A stretch of DNA of 64,000 nt, taken from contig DDTK01000003.1 of the NCBI GenBank assembly GCA_002344065.1, positions 186,001-250,000 of the forward strand. The letters are read 5' to 3'. The position numbers were made by a program, and so were the translations under genes. The DNA comes from Flammeovirgaceae bacterium UBA2366 (lineage in GTDB: Bacteria > Bacteroidota > Bacteroidia > Cytophagales > Cyclobacteriaceae). Each line of letters begins with the position of its first letter. Position 1 is the first letter of the stretch. The notes beneath the pieces are model-generated. The model had not been told where the DNA came from and ran no database searches. It worked only from the letters and a program-made list of their open reading frames with translations. Positions 45,625 to 53,860 of the stretch are shown in pieces.

Positions 45625-45744
45625 TTAATCGATGAAAAGCGAAATGACCAAATACATTGAAATAAGTAAAATGATACCCAGCACCAAATAACCAAACACC
45701 CTGGCGCGGGAAAAATACGATTGAAGAGGAAGGTGCTTTTTCAT
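45625..45744 (-). CDS. 39-residue single-pass membrane microprotein, copy B
   Basis: ATG at 45744, stop at 45625. MKKHLPLQSYFSRARVFGYL begins a basic N-terminus followed by a membrane helix to about residue 36, ending FID. The first 20 residues match copy A at 13 positions, including MKK, P6 and SYFSRA at 9-14. A longer frame of 147 codons runs through it, but its first 108 codons are not protein-like. Eleven bases separate the two copies, so they share a transcript. No known family; likely an inner-membrane microprotein. Confidence 0.7.
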   Translation of the reverse strand: MKKHLPLQSYFSRARVFGYLVLGIILLISMYLVISLFID

Positions 45745-45755
45745 GACCTTAATGC

Positions 45756-45875
45756 CTACCGGCTTATGTTGGTGAAAACCCAAAACAGGAAATAAGTAAC
45801 CGCAGAAAAGGCCATTAAATAGGCAAAAGCCTTGGCTCGGGAAAAATAAGAACTGATCGGAATAGCCTTTTTCAT
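45756..45875 (-). CDS. 39-residue single-pass membrane microprotein, copy A
   Basis: ATG at 45875, TAG at 45756: exactly the same 120-base length as copy B. It starts MKKAIPISSYFSRAKAFAYL, followed by a helix rich in Phe and aromatic residues (TYFLFWVF) and a basic end (SR). The conserved part is the N-terminal cytoplasmic SYFSRA region, while the helices have diverged, which suggests selection for the N-terminal motif. It lies upstream of copy B on the same strand in a different frame from the long artefactual reading frame. Confidence 0.7.
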   Translation of the reverse strand: MKKAIPISSYFSRAKAFAYLMAFSAVTYFLFWVFTNISR

Positions 45876-46088
45876 AGCAATTAATACCTAATGTCTTAAA
45901 GTGTAACTTTAAATACAAGAAAAAGTTATCTGGATGACCATAATGCCGGTAAAGTGACAATTTGAGGGGTGGATGGGGACAGAATTTCTTGGCGTTAGGG
46001 CTAGCTCCCTCGGGGTTCATAACCCATAAGTGCATTTTGCGGGATATAGTCTTTTTGAACTTAATCAAACCTTGAGGGTTTATCCTGT

Positions 46089-46652
46089 ATGAAGCTTGAA
46101 CAAAATCTTACCGCGCCTATTTTCAACCTTACAGATATTTTCGGTCGGGCCATTAACCTGGAAAATTATAAGGACAAACGTATTTTCATTGGCTTCTTTC
46201 GCCATGCCGGGTGCCCCTTTTGCAACTTACGTGTGCACGCCTTAACCAAAATCCATGCGGAACTTCAGAAAAAAAACCTGGAGATGATTTTCTTTTTCGA
46301 GTCAAAACAACAGGTGTTACTGCGAAGTATTTTCCATAAAAAAGTTTCGCCCATTCCGCTCATTTCCGATCCTGAAAAAAAATGGTATGATGCTTACGGC
46401 CTGGAGAATTCAGCCTGGATTTCAACGAAAAGCCACCTCCTGACCTTTGTACAAACGGCCTTCAGGGCGCGAAGCGCTGGTGTGCCCATTCATGCCATGG
46501 CCGATGGGGAATCCATAAACACTATCCCGGCTGAATTTTTAGTAGATCAAGGCTTGATTATAAGAAAAGTGCACTACGCAAAGGGCCTTAATGATCGTAT
46601 GGACATAGAAATCATCAAGGCCTTTGCAGAAAACGGAACTGTGTTGCAATAA
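46089..46652 (+). CDS. Peroxiredoxin-like (AhpC/TSA) thioredoxin-fold protein
   Basis: A 187-residue cytoplasmic protein with the redoxin fold: LTAPIFNLTDIFGRAINL, then HAGCPFCNLRVH with a CxxC pair, and EFLVDQGLIIRKVHYAKG. The CPFC site differs from the PxxxTxxC of true peroxiredoxins, so it may be a thiol-disulfide enzyme rather than a peroxidase. It diverges from the microprotein pair and converges on lpdA (20 bp). No signal peptide. Confidence 0.82.
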   Translation: MKLEQNLTAPIFNLTDIFGRAINLENYKDKRIFIGFFRHAGCPFCNLRVHALTKIHAELQKKNLEMIFFFESKQQVLLRSIFHKKVSPIPLISDPEKKWYDAYGLENSAWISTKSHLLTFVQTAFRARSAGVPIHAMADGESINTIPAEFLVDQGLIIRKVHYAKGLNDRMDIEIIKAFAENGTVLQ

Positions 46653-46672
46653 CCTGCAGGATGAAAGTTCGG

Positions 46673-48064
46673 TTATAAGTGGATCACTTCGCCATACGCT
46701 GCTGCAGCCGCTTCCATAACCGCTTCGCTCATGGTAGGGTGTGGATGTACCGACTTAATGATTTCATGGCCCGTTGTTTCCAGCTTTCTGGCAACCACAA
46801 CCTCAGCTATCATTTCGGTTACATTAGCGCCAATAAAGTGAGCACCAAGCCACTCTCCATATTTAGCATCGAAGATCACTTTCACAAAACCATCAGAGGC
46901 CCCAGCCGCTTTTGCTTTACCGGAGGCAGTGAACGGAAACTTGCCTACTTTAATTTCATAGCCAGCTTTCTTTGCAGCCTCTTCCGTGTACCCAACCGAT
47001 GCAATTTCGGGCGAGCAATACGTACACCCTGGCAGGTTACCGTAGTTCAATGGCTCTGGATTATGTCCTGCAATTTTTTCAACACAGATAATTCCTTCAG
47101 CGGAAGCAACGTGTGCCAAAGCAGGACCTTTAACTACATCGCCAATGGCATATACACCGTTTACGTTGGTCTTATAAAAATCGTCAATCAGTATTTTGCC
47201 CTTATCGGTTTTAACACCCACATCCTCCAGGCCAATTCCTTCAAGATTTGTACTAACACCAACCGCTGATAGAACTACATCGGCTTCAATCTTAATTTCT
47301 CCGGAAGGAGTTTTTACCGTGGCCACACAACCTTTTCCTTTTGTATCAACAGCAGTTACTTCCGAACTGGTATGAATCGTCATGCCGGACTTCTTGAATG
47401 ACTTCTCTAATGCCTTTGAAACCTCTTCATCTTCCACAGGAACAATTCGCGGCATAAATTCAACAATGGTAACTTCCGTACCGATTGAGTTATAGAAGTA
47501 AGCAAACTCAACACCAATTGCACCAGAGCCTACCACCAACATTTTTTTTGGCTGGCTTTCCAAGACCATCGCTTCACGATAACCAAGAATTTTTTTGCCA
47601 TCAATTTTCAACGCTGGCAACTCACGTGAACGACCACCGGTGGCTACGATAATATGCTTTGCTTCATAATCTGCCTTTTTACCATCAGCAGCAGTCACTT
47701 CTACTTTGCCACCCTTCTTCAATTTGCCGTGACCGGCAATATGATCGATTTTATTTTTCTTGAATAAAAACTGGATACCCTTGCTCATGCCGGCCGCAAC
47801 ATCGCGGCTTCTTTTTACCATCCCTGGCAAATCTGCCTTTGCATCTTTCACCTCAATGCCATAGTCCTTTGCATGTTTGATATACTCAAAAACATTGGCA
47901 CTCTTCAGTAAAGCCTTGGTTGGGATACATCCCCAATTGAGACACACACCACCGAGCTCGGCTTTCTCAACAACACCCACCTTCATACCCAATTGAGAGG
48001 CACGGATCGCTGCCACATAACCACCAGGACCAGAACCAATAACAATGAGATCGTATTTTGACAT
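46673..48064 (-). CDS. lpdA: Dihydrolipoyl dehydrogenase
   Basis: A 463-residue FAD flavoprotein, the E3 of 2-oxo-acid dehydrogenase complexes. The redox disulfide lies in GGVCLNWGCIPTKALL, the NAD loop in MLVVGSGAIGVEFAYF, FAD-binding in VNGVYAIGDVVKGPALAHVA, and the active-site His in VHPHPTMSEAV. Length is standard. No E1 or E2 genes are adjacent, so it probably serves several complexes. Confidence 0.97.
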   Translation of the reverse strand: MSKYDLIVIGSGPGGYVAAIRASQLGMKVGVVEKAELGGVCLNWGCIPTKALLKSANVFEYIKHAKDYGIEVKDAKADLPGMVKRSRDVAAGMSKGIQFLFKKNKIDHIAGHGKLKKGGKVEVTAADGKKADYEAKHIIVATGGRSRELPALKIDGKKILGYREAMVLESQPKKMLVVGSGAIGVEFAYFYNSIGTEVTIVEFMPRIVPVEDEEVSKALEKSFKKSGMTIHTSSEVTAVDTKGKGCVATVKTPSGEIKIEADVVLSAVGVSTNLEGIGLEDVGVKTDKGKILIDDFYKTNVNGVYAIGDVVKGPALAHVASAEGIICVEKIAGHNPEPLNYGNLPGCTYCSPEIASVGYTEEAAKKAGYEIKVGKFPFTASGKAKAAGASDGFVKVIFDAKYGEWLGAHFIGANVTEMIAEVVVARKLETTGHEIIKSVHPHPTMSEAVMEAAAAAYGEVIHL

Positions 48065-48215
48065 ATTCGAATCAGGTTAATAATTAAGTGGCCAAAGATA
48101 AGACCAGTCGTGGCTCTTTCAAATAAAAAGGGCTTTGCGGAGACTCATAAGAGTATATAAAAATCCATGAATTTTGAAGGAATTGGCTAATTTTGACCAC
48201 CAAACCAGATTATTC

Positions 48216-48962
48216 ATGAAATTACTCCAGGGAAAAACAGCACTCGTAACCGGGGCGTCAAAAGGAATCGGAAGATCCATTGCACTTAAGTTTGCCGAAC
48301 AAGGCGCCAATGTTGCCTTCACGTATTTGTCAAGCGTTGAACAGGGCCAGGCCCTTGAGGCTGAGCTTGCATCTAAAGGCGTAAAAGCTAAGGGTTATCG
48401 TTCCGATGCCTCTGATTTTGCACAAGCCGACAAACTGATCAATGATGTTGTTGCTGACTTCGGTTCGCTTGATGTGTTAGTGAACAATGCCGGAATTACG
48501 ATGGACAACCTTTTGCTGCGTTTGAATGAAGAAGCCTGGGATAAAGTCATCAACGTAAACCTGAAGTCGTGCTTTAATACCGTGAAGGCTGCAACTAAAC
48601 CTATGATGAAACAAAAAAGTGGCTCCATCATTAACATGACATCGGTTGTGGGATTAAAAGGAAATGCAGGACAATCAAATTATGCGGCTTCGAAAGCTGG
48701 TATTTTAGGCTTTACAAAATCTGTAGCGCTTGAGTTAGGTTCTCGTGGCATCCGTTCCAACGCTATTGCTCCAGGATTTATTGAAACTGAAATGACCGGC
48801 AAGCTGGATGAAAAAACTGTTCAAGGATGGCGCGATGCTATCCCCTTAAAACGTGGTGGCAAACCGGAAGATGTTGCTGATGCGTGTGTGTTTCTCGCGA
48901 GTGATATGTCTGCCTACATTACCGGCCAGGTATTGCAGGTGGATGGTGGTATGTTAACCTGA
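48216..48962 (+). CDS. fabG: 3-oxoacyl-ACP reductase
   Basis: A 248-residue short-chain reductase of fatty-acid elongation. The cofactor loop TALVTGASKGIGRSIALKF, NNAGITMDN, catalytic Ser in MTSVVGLKG and YAASKAG (Tyr and Lys), and FIETEMTGKL are as in FabG. The ATG at 48216 is preferred to a TTG 42 bases earlier. A TAATTTTG box at 48188-48195 fits a -7 element. The full catalytic set here contrasts with the SDR at 20811. Confidence 0.93.
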   Translation: MKLLQGKTALVTGASKGIGRSIALKFAEQGANVAFTYLSSVEQGQALEAELASKGVKAKGYRSDASDFAQADKLINDVVADFGSLDVLVNNAGITMDNLLLRLNEEAWDKVINVNLKSCFNTVKAATKPMMKQKSGSIINMTSVVGLKGNAGQSNYAASKAGILGFTKSVALELGSRGIRSNAIAPGFIETEMTGKLDEKTVQGWRDAIPLKRGGKPEDVADACVFLASDMSAYITGQVLQVDGGMLT

Positions 48963-48966
48963 TGAC

Positions 48967-49413
48967 ATGACCGAAATCCAAAACCTGGGCAAACTTGTAC
49001 AACGAGTTTATGACGGCAAAGCCTGGCATGGCCCATCCGTTATGGATGTTTTGAAAAATGTAGATGATACCATCTCCAGAAAAAAAATTGGTGATAGCCA
49101 CAGTATTGTGCAACTCGTATTACACATGGTTTCGTGGCGAACGTTTGTTACCAGGCGGCTTTTAGGGGATACAACTTTTGAACTTTCTGATGAAGATAAC
49201 TTCCCTGAAGCTACTGATTGGTCAACCGCACTGGAAAAACTAGAAGCCAGTCAGGCAGAACTTTTGAAGGCTATTGAAACCATTTCCTCCGATCAGCTGA
49301 GCGAACAAGTGGCAAGCCGAAAATACGATTCTTATGTGCTACTGCACGGAATTATCCATCACGACATCTATCACATCGGACAAATACTGCTCATCAAAAA
49401 GTATGTTCACTAA
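48967..49413 (+). CDS. DinB-family protein
   Basis: A 148-residue four-helix protein of the DinB type with three metal-type histidines (VLHMVSWRTF and IIHHDIYHIGQI). It starts 4 bp after fabG and is likely cotranscribed. Family members include bacillithiol- or mycothiol-dependent transferases, but this one cannot be assigned. Confidence 0.8.
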   Translation: MTEIQNLGKLVQRVYDGKAWHGPSVMDVLKNVDDTISRKKIGDSHSIVQLVLHMVSWRTFVTRRLLGDTTFELSDEDNFPEATDWSTALEKLEASQAELLKAIETISSDQLSEQVASRKYDSYVLLHGIIHHDIYHIGQILLIKKYVH

Positions 49414-49454
49414 CATTCGTTAGACTGATTTTTAAAAAAAATATTCACGATGCG

Positions 49455-49486
49455 TTTGGAAGAAATCAAATGAACACCTACGTTTG
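49455..49486 (+). promoter_or_regulatory. Bacteroidota-type promoter of first SAM-riboswitch transcript
   Basis: TTTG at 49455-49458, a 20-nt spacer and TACGTTTG at 49479-49486. It is followed about 40 nt later by the riboswitch. The same arrangement with identical -7 box and spacing occurs at 51013. Confidence 0.8.
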
Positions 49487-49527
49487 ACTTAACAAGCAGC
49501 AGCGGCTGCATCGTTCTTTAACATTCC

Positions 49528-49709
49528 ACTTATCAAGAAAGGCAGAGGGAAATGGCCCTGTGAAGCCTTGACAACCTGTTTCGAGCAATCGGAATAAGGT
49601 GCCAACTCCAACCTTGGGAAACTGAGGAAAGATAAGTCAGAGTTTAGCTCCGAAATATTCTTCAAAAAATATCAAAAAGCTCTTCTGATTTATCGGAAGA
49701 GCTTTTTTT
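49528..49709 (+). ncRNA. SAM-I riboswitch with terminator/antiterminator
   Basis: P1 pairs 49528-49534 with 49631-49637. P2 has AGGCAGAGGGA...GGCCCTGTGAAGCCT, followed by ACAACCTG and TAAGGTGCCAACTCC, the SAM-binding core of class I. Downstream an intrinsic terminator pairs 49678-49685 with 49696-49703 before a run of T. An antiterminator would pair 49631-49642 with 49683-49694 over 12 bp (two G-U). The latter competes with both P1 and the terminator, so SAM binding should stop transcription before the next gene. Confidence 0.92.
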
Positions 49710-49787
49710 ATGTTCATGCATAAAGCTTTTTCCGATTGCCTTCTGGTAAGTGATTTTAAAAATTGTAAACCAAAAAATCATTTTGCT

Positions 49788-50957
49788 ATGGGCACAACAA
49801 CAAACCTCATTCATTCCGTACCGGTTGACGAATTAACCGGCTCCATCTCCGTTCCAATTTATCAAACCGCCACCTACGTGCAGGAAGCGCCCGGTGTAAA
49901 CAAGGGTTTTGATTATGGTCGCTCCAACAATCCAACTCGTCTGGCCCTGGAAAAAATTATCGCTCAACTGGAAGGCGGGCATTCCGGATTTGCTTTTGCA
50001 ACAGGGCTAGCCGCCATTGATGCTGTTGTAAAACTTTTATCGACCGGTGATGAAATTGTTGCTGTTGATGATCTCTACGGAGGAGCCTACAGGTTATTTA
50101 CACACGTGTATGAAAAATTCGGTATCAAAATTCACTATGTCGATACTACAGATGCGGACAACGTGGTGGATTACATCAACAAGAAAACAAAATTTGTGTG
50201 GCTGGAGTCTCCTACTAACCCTACACTTAAAGTTTCTGATATTAAAAAAATTGCTGCTATTGCCCATGCCAACAATGCGTTGGTAGTAGTCGACAACACC
50301 TTCGCGTCTCCTATAGCACAACAACCGTTGGCATTAGGTGCCGACATTGTGGTCCACAGCGGAACAAAATACCTGGCCGGACATTCTGATCTTGTTGCCG
50401 GATTGGTAGTAGTAAAAGATGAAGCATTGGCCGAAAAAATAAAATTTATTCAAAATGCTTCTGGTGGAATACTTGGCCCGCAAGATTGCTGGCTAACCAT
50501 TCGTGGTATTGAAACCATAACCTTGCGTGTGGAGCGACAGTGTAAAACCGCATTAGCCGTTGCCGAATTTTTGACGCAGTGCGAAGACGTGGACAAAGTT
50601 TACTACCCGGGTTTAGCCCATCATAAAAACCACGAACTGGCTACACGTCAGCAAAATGGTTTGTTTGGTGGAGTTATTTCATTCACCCTGAAAGACGACA
50701 CAGAAGAAGCAGCAACTGCGGTTGTAACCTCTACCCGCTACTTCAAGTTGGCCGAGAGTTTGGGAGGAGTGAAAAGTCTGATCTGTCATCCTTCGCAGAT
50801 GACGCATAAATCAGTTCCCAGGGAAAAGCGCTTGCAATCGGGTGTGGCCGATTCGCTTATACGACTTTCCTGTGGCATTGAAGATGCAGAGGATCTGATT
50901 ACTGATTTGAAACTAACGTTTGAAAAGCTGAAAAGTAAAATCAAACAATCCGTATAA
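49788..50957 (+). CDS. metB: Cystathionine gamma-synthase/lyase-family PLP enzyme
   Basis: A 389-residue Cys/Met-metabolism PLP enzyme. The PLP lysine is in VVHSGTKYLAGHSDLVAG; IYQTATYVQ, FDYGRSNNPTRLALE, FAFATGLAAIDAV and VDNTFASPIAQ are family blocks. The ATG at 49788 is chosen over 49710, which lies in the terminator. Control by a SAM riboswitch points to methionine synthesis, that is cystathionine synthesis from O-acetylhomoserine and cysteine, though a gamma-lyase cannot be ruled out from sequence. Confidence 0.85.
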   Translation: MGTTTNLIHSVPVDELTGSISVPIYQTATYVQEAPGVNKGFDYGRSNNPTRLALEKIIAQLEGGHSGFAFATGLAAIDAVVKLLSTGDEIVAVDDLYGGAYRLFTHVYEKFGIKIHYVDTTDADNVVDYINKKTKFVWLESPTNPTLKVSDIKKIAAIAHANNALVVVDNTFASPIAQQPLALGADIVVHSGTKYLAGHSDLVAGLVVVKDEALAEKIKFIQNASGGILGPQDCWLTIRGIETITLRVERQCKTALAVAEFLTQCEDVDKVYYPGLAHHKNHELATRQQNGLFGGVISFTLKDDTEEAATAVVTSTRYFKLAESLGGVKSLICHPSQMTHKSVPREKRLQSGVADSLIRLSCGIEDAEDLITDLKLTFEKLKSKIKQSV

Positions 50958-51012
50958 GATACCCTTGCTAACAAGTGTTCGAAAGGTTGAGTAAAAAAAT
51001 TAATTCAAAACT

Positions 51013-51044
51013 TTTGGAAACCGAATGAATGAACACTACGTTTG
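51013..51044 (+). promoter_or_regulatory. Bacteroidota-type promoter of second SAM-riboswitch transcript
   Basis: TTTG at 51013-51016, a 20-nt spacer and TACGTTTG at 51037-51044, the same box and spacing as at 49455. The surrounding ATGAACAC(C)TACGTTTG is shared, which suggests duplication. Confidence 0.8.
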
Positions 51045-51074
51045 TTTTATCAAGTCGAGGAAAGCATATCGCTC

Positions 51075-51199
51075 AATCGATTTATAAAGAAGCGCTGAGA
51101 GAACAGGCTCTAAGATGCGCTAGCAACCATCCCGCCAAAGGCGGGAAAGGTGCTAATTCCTGCTCCCGACAAGGAGTCGAGGAGAACTATAAACCGATT
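51075..51199 (+). ncRNA. SAM-I-type riboswitch upstream of the Cys-rich leader and metY
   Basis: P1 pairs 51075-51086 with 51188-51199 over 12 positions with one mismatch. P2 is closed by AGCGC/GCGCT, then TAGCAACC, a strong CCCGCC-AAA-GGCGGG P3, AAAGGTGCTAATTCC, and a P4 arm. These are the SAM-I consensus blocks. No simple terminator follows directly; the ATG of the 48-codon Cys-rich frame lies 5 nt after P1. Confidence 0.85.
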
Positions 51200-51204
51200 A
51201 AAAA

Positions 51205-51351
51205 ATGAAAACAATCATCAACACACTTTCAGAACTAAGCCTTCAAGGCTTGCGTGCTTTACTTGCTCCCCTTACATCTCTTTACCACAACCTGACAACT
51301 GACATGCAGCAGCCTTGTTGTATGTGTATTTGTTGTCCGTGTTGTTGTTAA
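51205..51351 (+). CDS. Putative cysteine-rich leader peptide (48 codons)
   Basis: ATG at 51205, TAA at 51349. The last eleven residues are C-C-M-C-I-C-C-P-C-C-C, that is eight cysteines, all with TGT codons, directly before the stop. The first 34 residues are of ordinary composition; an internal ATG at 51304 would give a 15-residue peptide QQP plus the Cys tail. The terminal Cys codons (51339-51348) can pair with 51373-51382 (9 of 10 bases), and a second hairpin lies at 51390-51417. The gap to metY is 121 bp. This has the form of a translational attenuator read by a stalling ribosome when Cys-tRNA is scarce. Confidence 0.65.
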   Translation: MKTIINTLSELSLQGLRALLAPLTSLYHNLTTDMQQPCCMCICCPCCC

Positions 51352-51389
51352 GCTTCAATTTTTTATAGCCTTACAACATCACGATCAGC

Positions 51390-51417
51390 GCACTGACCGA
51401 ACGGGTTATCGGTGTGT
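51390..51417 (+). terminator. Hairpin between Cys-rich leader and metY, possible attenuator
   Basis: GCAC-(TG)-ACCGA pairs with TCGGT-GTGT (9 bp with a 2-base bulge, loop of 8), followed by a U-rich stretch CTTTGTTTCCTTTT. Weaker than the other terminators here, so it may act only with the upstream hairpin. Confidence 0.4.
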
Positions 51418-51472
51418 CTGCTTTGTTTCCTTTTAGAAAATCCCAATTGTCAACTTTTAAACAACTATCACT

Positions 51473-52798
51473 ATGTCAAACTATCGTTTCGAAACACTTC
51501 AACTTCATGCCGGGCAGGAGGTTGATCCTACTACAGGTTCACGGGCTGTGCCCATTTATCAAACTACTTCGTATGCTTTCAAAAATTCAGAACACGGAGC
51601 AAATCTGTTTGCGCTAAAAGAATTTGGTAACATCTACACGCGCATCATGAATCCTACTACCGATGTGCTGGAGAAAAGAATTGCCGCACTGGAAGGTGGC
51701 GTAGCCGCACTGGCCGTTGGCTCCGGACAAGCCGCACAGTTTATTGCACTCAACAACATTCTTCAGGCCGGAGATAACTTTATCACCACTTCATTTTTAT
51801 ACGGAGGCACCTACAACCAGTTTAAAGTTGCGTTCAAACGGCTGGGCATTGATGCGCGCTTTGCAGAAGGTGATAAGCCTGAAGCCTTTGAAAAGCTAAT
51901 CGACAAAAACACAAAAGCCATTTACCTGGAGTCAATCGGTAATCCGGGTTTTAACATCCCCGATTTCGAAGCCCTTGCTGCACTGGCCAAAAAGTATTAT
52001 CTGCCCCTGATTGTAGATAATACCTTTGGTGCGGCTGGTTATTTATTCCGACCGCTTGAACATGGCGCCAATGTGGTGGTAGCTTCTGCTACCAAATGGA
52101 TTGGCGGACACGGCACTTCCATTGGCGGGGTGATTGTAGATGGTGGAAACTATAACTGGGGCAATGGCAAATTCCCGCAGTTCATTGAGCCCTCCGAAGG
52201 CTACCATGGATTGAAATTCTGGGAAATTTTTGGTGAGGGAAATCCGCTTGGCCTACCCAACATTGCCTTTATCATTCGTGCGCGTGTAGAAGGTCTTCGC
52301 GATTTCGGTCCGGCACTGAGTCCGTTTAACTCCTTCCTCTTCTTGCAAGGACTTGAAACCTTGTCGCTGCGTGTGCAACGCGCGGTAGATAATGCACTTC
52401 AACTGGCCGAATGGCTTGAACAACATCCAAAAGTGGAAAGCGTAAACTATCCGGGATTAAAGAGCAGCACGTATCATAATCTCGCTAAAAAATACCTCAG
52501 AAATGGATTTGGTGCCGTCTTGTCGTTCACTGTTAAAGGAACCAAGAACAATGCAACAAAATTTGTTGATAGTTTGAAATTGGTGAGCCACCTGGCAAAT
52601 GTGGGCGATGCAAAAACACTTATCATTCAGCCATCGGCAACCACGCATCAGCAACTCTCGGAAGAAGAACAACTTTCAACCGGAGTACTACCAACGCTGT
52701 TGCGAATTTCTGTCGGACTTGAACACATTGACGACATCAAGGCTGATCTTCAACAGGCATTTGAACAAGTGTTCACAAAGGAACTTGTTGAAAACTAA
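51473..52798 (+). CDS. metY: O-acetylhomoserine sulfhydrylase
   Basis: A 441-residue PLP enzyme making homocysteine from O-acetylhomoserine and sulfide. ETLQLHAGQEVDPTTGSRAV, PIYQTTSYAF, FITTSFLYGGTYNQF and the PLP lysine in VVASATKWIGGHGTSIGG match MetY; length 430-440 is usual. It heads a metY-metX-hom operon, downstream of a SAM riboswitch and the Cys-rich leader. Confidence 0.94.
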   Translation: MSNYRFETLQLHAGQEVDPTTGSRAVPIYQTTSYAFKNSEHGANLFALKEFGNIYTRIMNPTTDVLEKRIAALEGGVAALAVGSGQAAQFIALNNILQAGDNFITTSFLYGGTYNQFKVAFKRLGIDARFAEGDKPEAFEKLIDKNTKAIYLESIGNPGFNIPDFEALAALAKKYYLPLIVDNTFGAAGYLFRPLEHGANVVVASATKWIGGHGTSIGGVIVDGGNYNWGNGKFPQFIEPSEGYHGLKFWEIFGEGNPLGLPNIAFIIRARVEGLRDFGPALSPFNSFLFLQGLETLSLRVQRAVDNALQLAEWLEQHPKVESVNYPGLKSSTYHNLAKKYLRNGFGAVLSFTVKGTKNNATKFVDSLKLVSHLANVGDAKTLIIQPSATTHQQLSEEEQLSTGVLPTLLRISVGLEHIDDIKADLQQAFEQVFTKELVEN

Positions 52799-52816
52799 GC
52801 TCAACTGAATTAGCGC

Positions 52817-53860
52817 ATGGAAACACAAAACCATACCTATCACTACAATCAACCGTTTGAACTGGAGTCGGGAGAAAAACTTCCCGGCTTCCAGTTACGG
52901 TATACTACGCTAGGAAAAATAAATTCCAGTCGCTCCAATGTAGTGTGGGTTTGTCATGCCTTAACCGGAAGCGCTGATGTTACACAATGGTGGAAAGACT
53001 TGTTTGAAGAAGGAAGTGCCTTTGATCCGCAACACAACCTGATTGTATGTGCGAATACGTTGGGTGGTTGTTATGGATCAACAGGCCCCTTATCGATTAA
53101 TCCCGAAACCGGAAAGCCCTGGTTTCACTCCTTTCCCTTGCTCACAAACCGCGATGTTGTGAAGGCTTTCGACTTGTTACGCGAGCACCTGCAACTACCA
53201 GAAATCAACACCATCATTGGCGGGTCATTGGGTGGGCAACATGCACTCGAATGGATTATTTACAGGCCGGCTGTTTTTCAACATGCTATACTAATAGCGT
53301 GCAATGCTGTTCATTCACCATGGGGTATTGCTTTTAACGAAGCCCAACGGCTCGCCATAGAAGCGGACGCATTGTGGAAAAACAACGATGAGCGCGCAGG
53401 GTTGGAGGGCTTAAAGGCAGCGCGGGCAATCGCCATACTTTCATACAGGCAATACTCATCCTTTGCTATAACTCAGGAGGAAAAAAATTCTGAATTGATA
53501 GATGGTTTTCGCGCGGCCTCCTATCAGCGCTACCAGGGAGAAAAACTTTCCAGACGTTTCAATGCCTTTACCTACTGGACACTTTCAAAAATGATGGACA
53601 GTCATAATGTGGGCAGAGGAAGAGGTTCTGTTGAACAAGCCTTGAAACAAATTGAATCAAGAACACTTGTAATCGGTATAGGCAATGACCTTTTGTTTCC
53701 GGTGTCCGAACAAGAGCTCATACAACGTTACATACCCTTGGCTGAGCTAAAGATCATTTCATCAACGCATGGACACGATGGATTTCTGATAGAATCCGAT
53801 CAGCTAAAAAAAGGCATAAATCAATTTTTTAAAAAATCATTAAGTACTATTTCAACATGA
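52817..53860 (+). CDS. metX: Homoserine O-acetyltransferase
   Basis: A 347-residue alpha/beta-hydrolase acyltransferase. CHALTGSADVTQWWKDL, NTLGGCYGSTGPLSINP and the nucleophile elbow IIGGSLGGQHALEW mark MetX; the Asp and His of the triad fall in GIGNDLLFPVSEQE and THGHDGF. It makes O-acetylhomoserine for MetY. It starts 18 bp after metY and overlaps hom by four bases. Confidence 0.95.
   Translation: METQNHTYHYNQPFELESGEKLPGFQLRYTTLGKINSSRSNVVWVCHALTGSADVTQWWKDLFEEGSAFDPQHNLIVCANTLGGCYGSTGPLSINPETGKPWFHSFPLLTNRDVVKAFDLLREHLQLPEINTIIGGSLGGQHALEWIIYRPAVFQHAILIACNAVHSPWGIAFNEAQRLAIEADALWKNNDERAGLEGLKAARAIAILSYRQYSSFAITQEEKNSELIDGFRAASYQRYQGEKLSRRFNAFTYWTLSKMMDSHNVGRGRGSVEQALKQIESRTLVIGIGNDLLFPVSEQELIQRYIPLAELKIISSTHGHDGFLIESDQLKKGINQFFKKSLSTIST

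Noticed and set aside
45625..46068. 147-codon open frame on the minus strand
   Set aside because: Only its last 39 codons look like a protein (copy B of the microprotein). The first part crosses copy A in another frame and has unlikely composition.
49710..49787. N-terminal extension of the cystathionine-synthase-family gene
   Set aside because: The upstream ATG falls in the T run of the riboswitch terminator, and the 26 extra residues are not like the family; the ATG at 49788 starts the conserved sequence.
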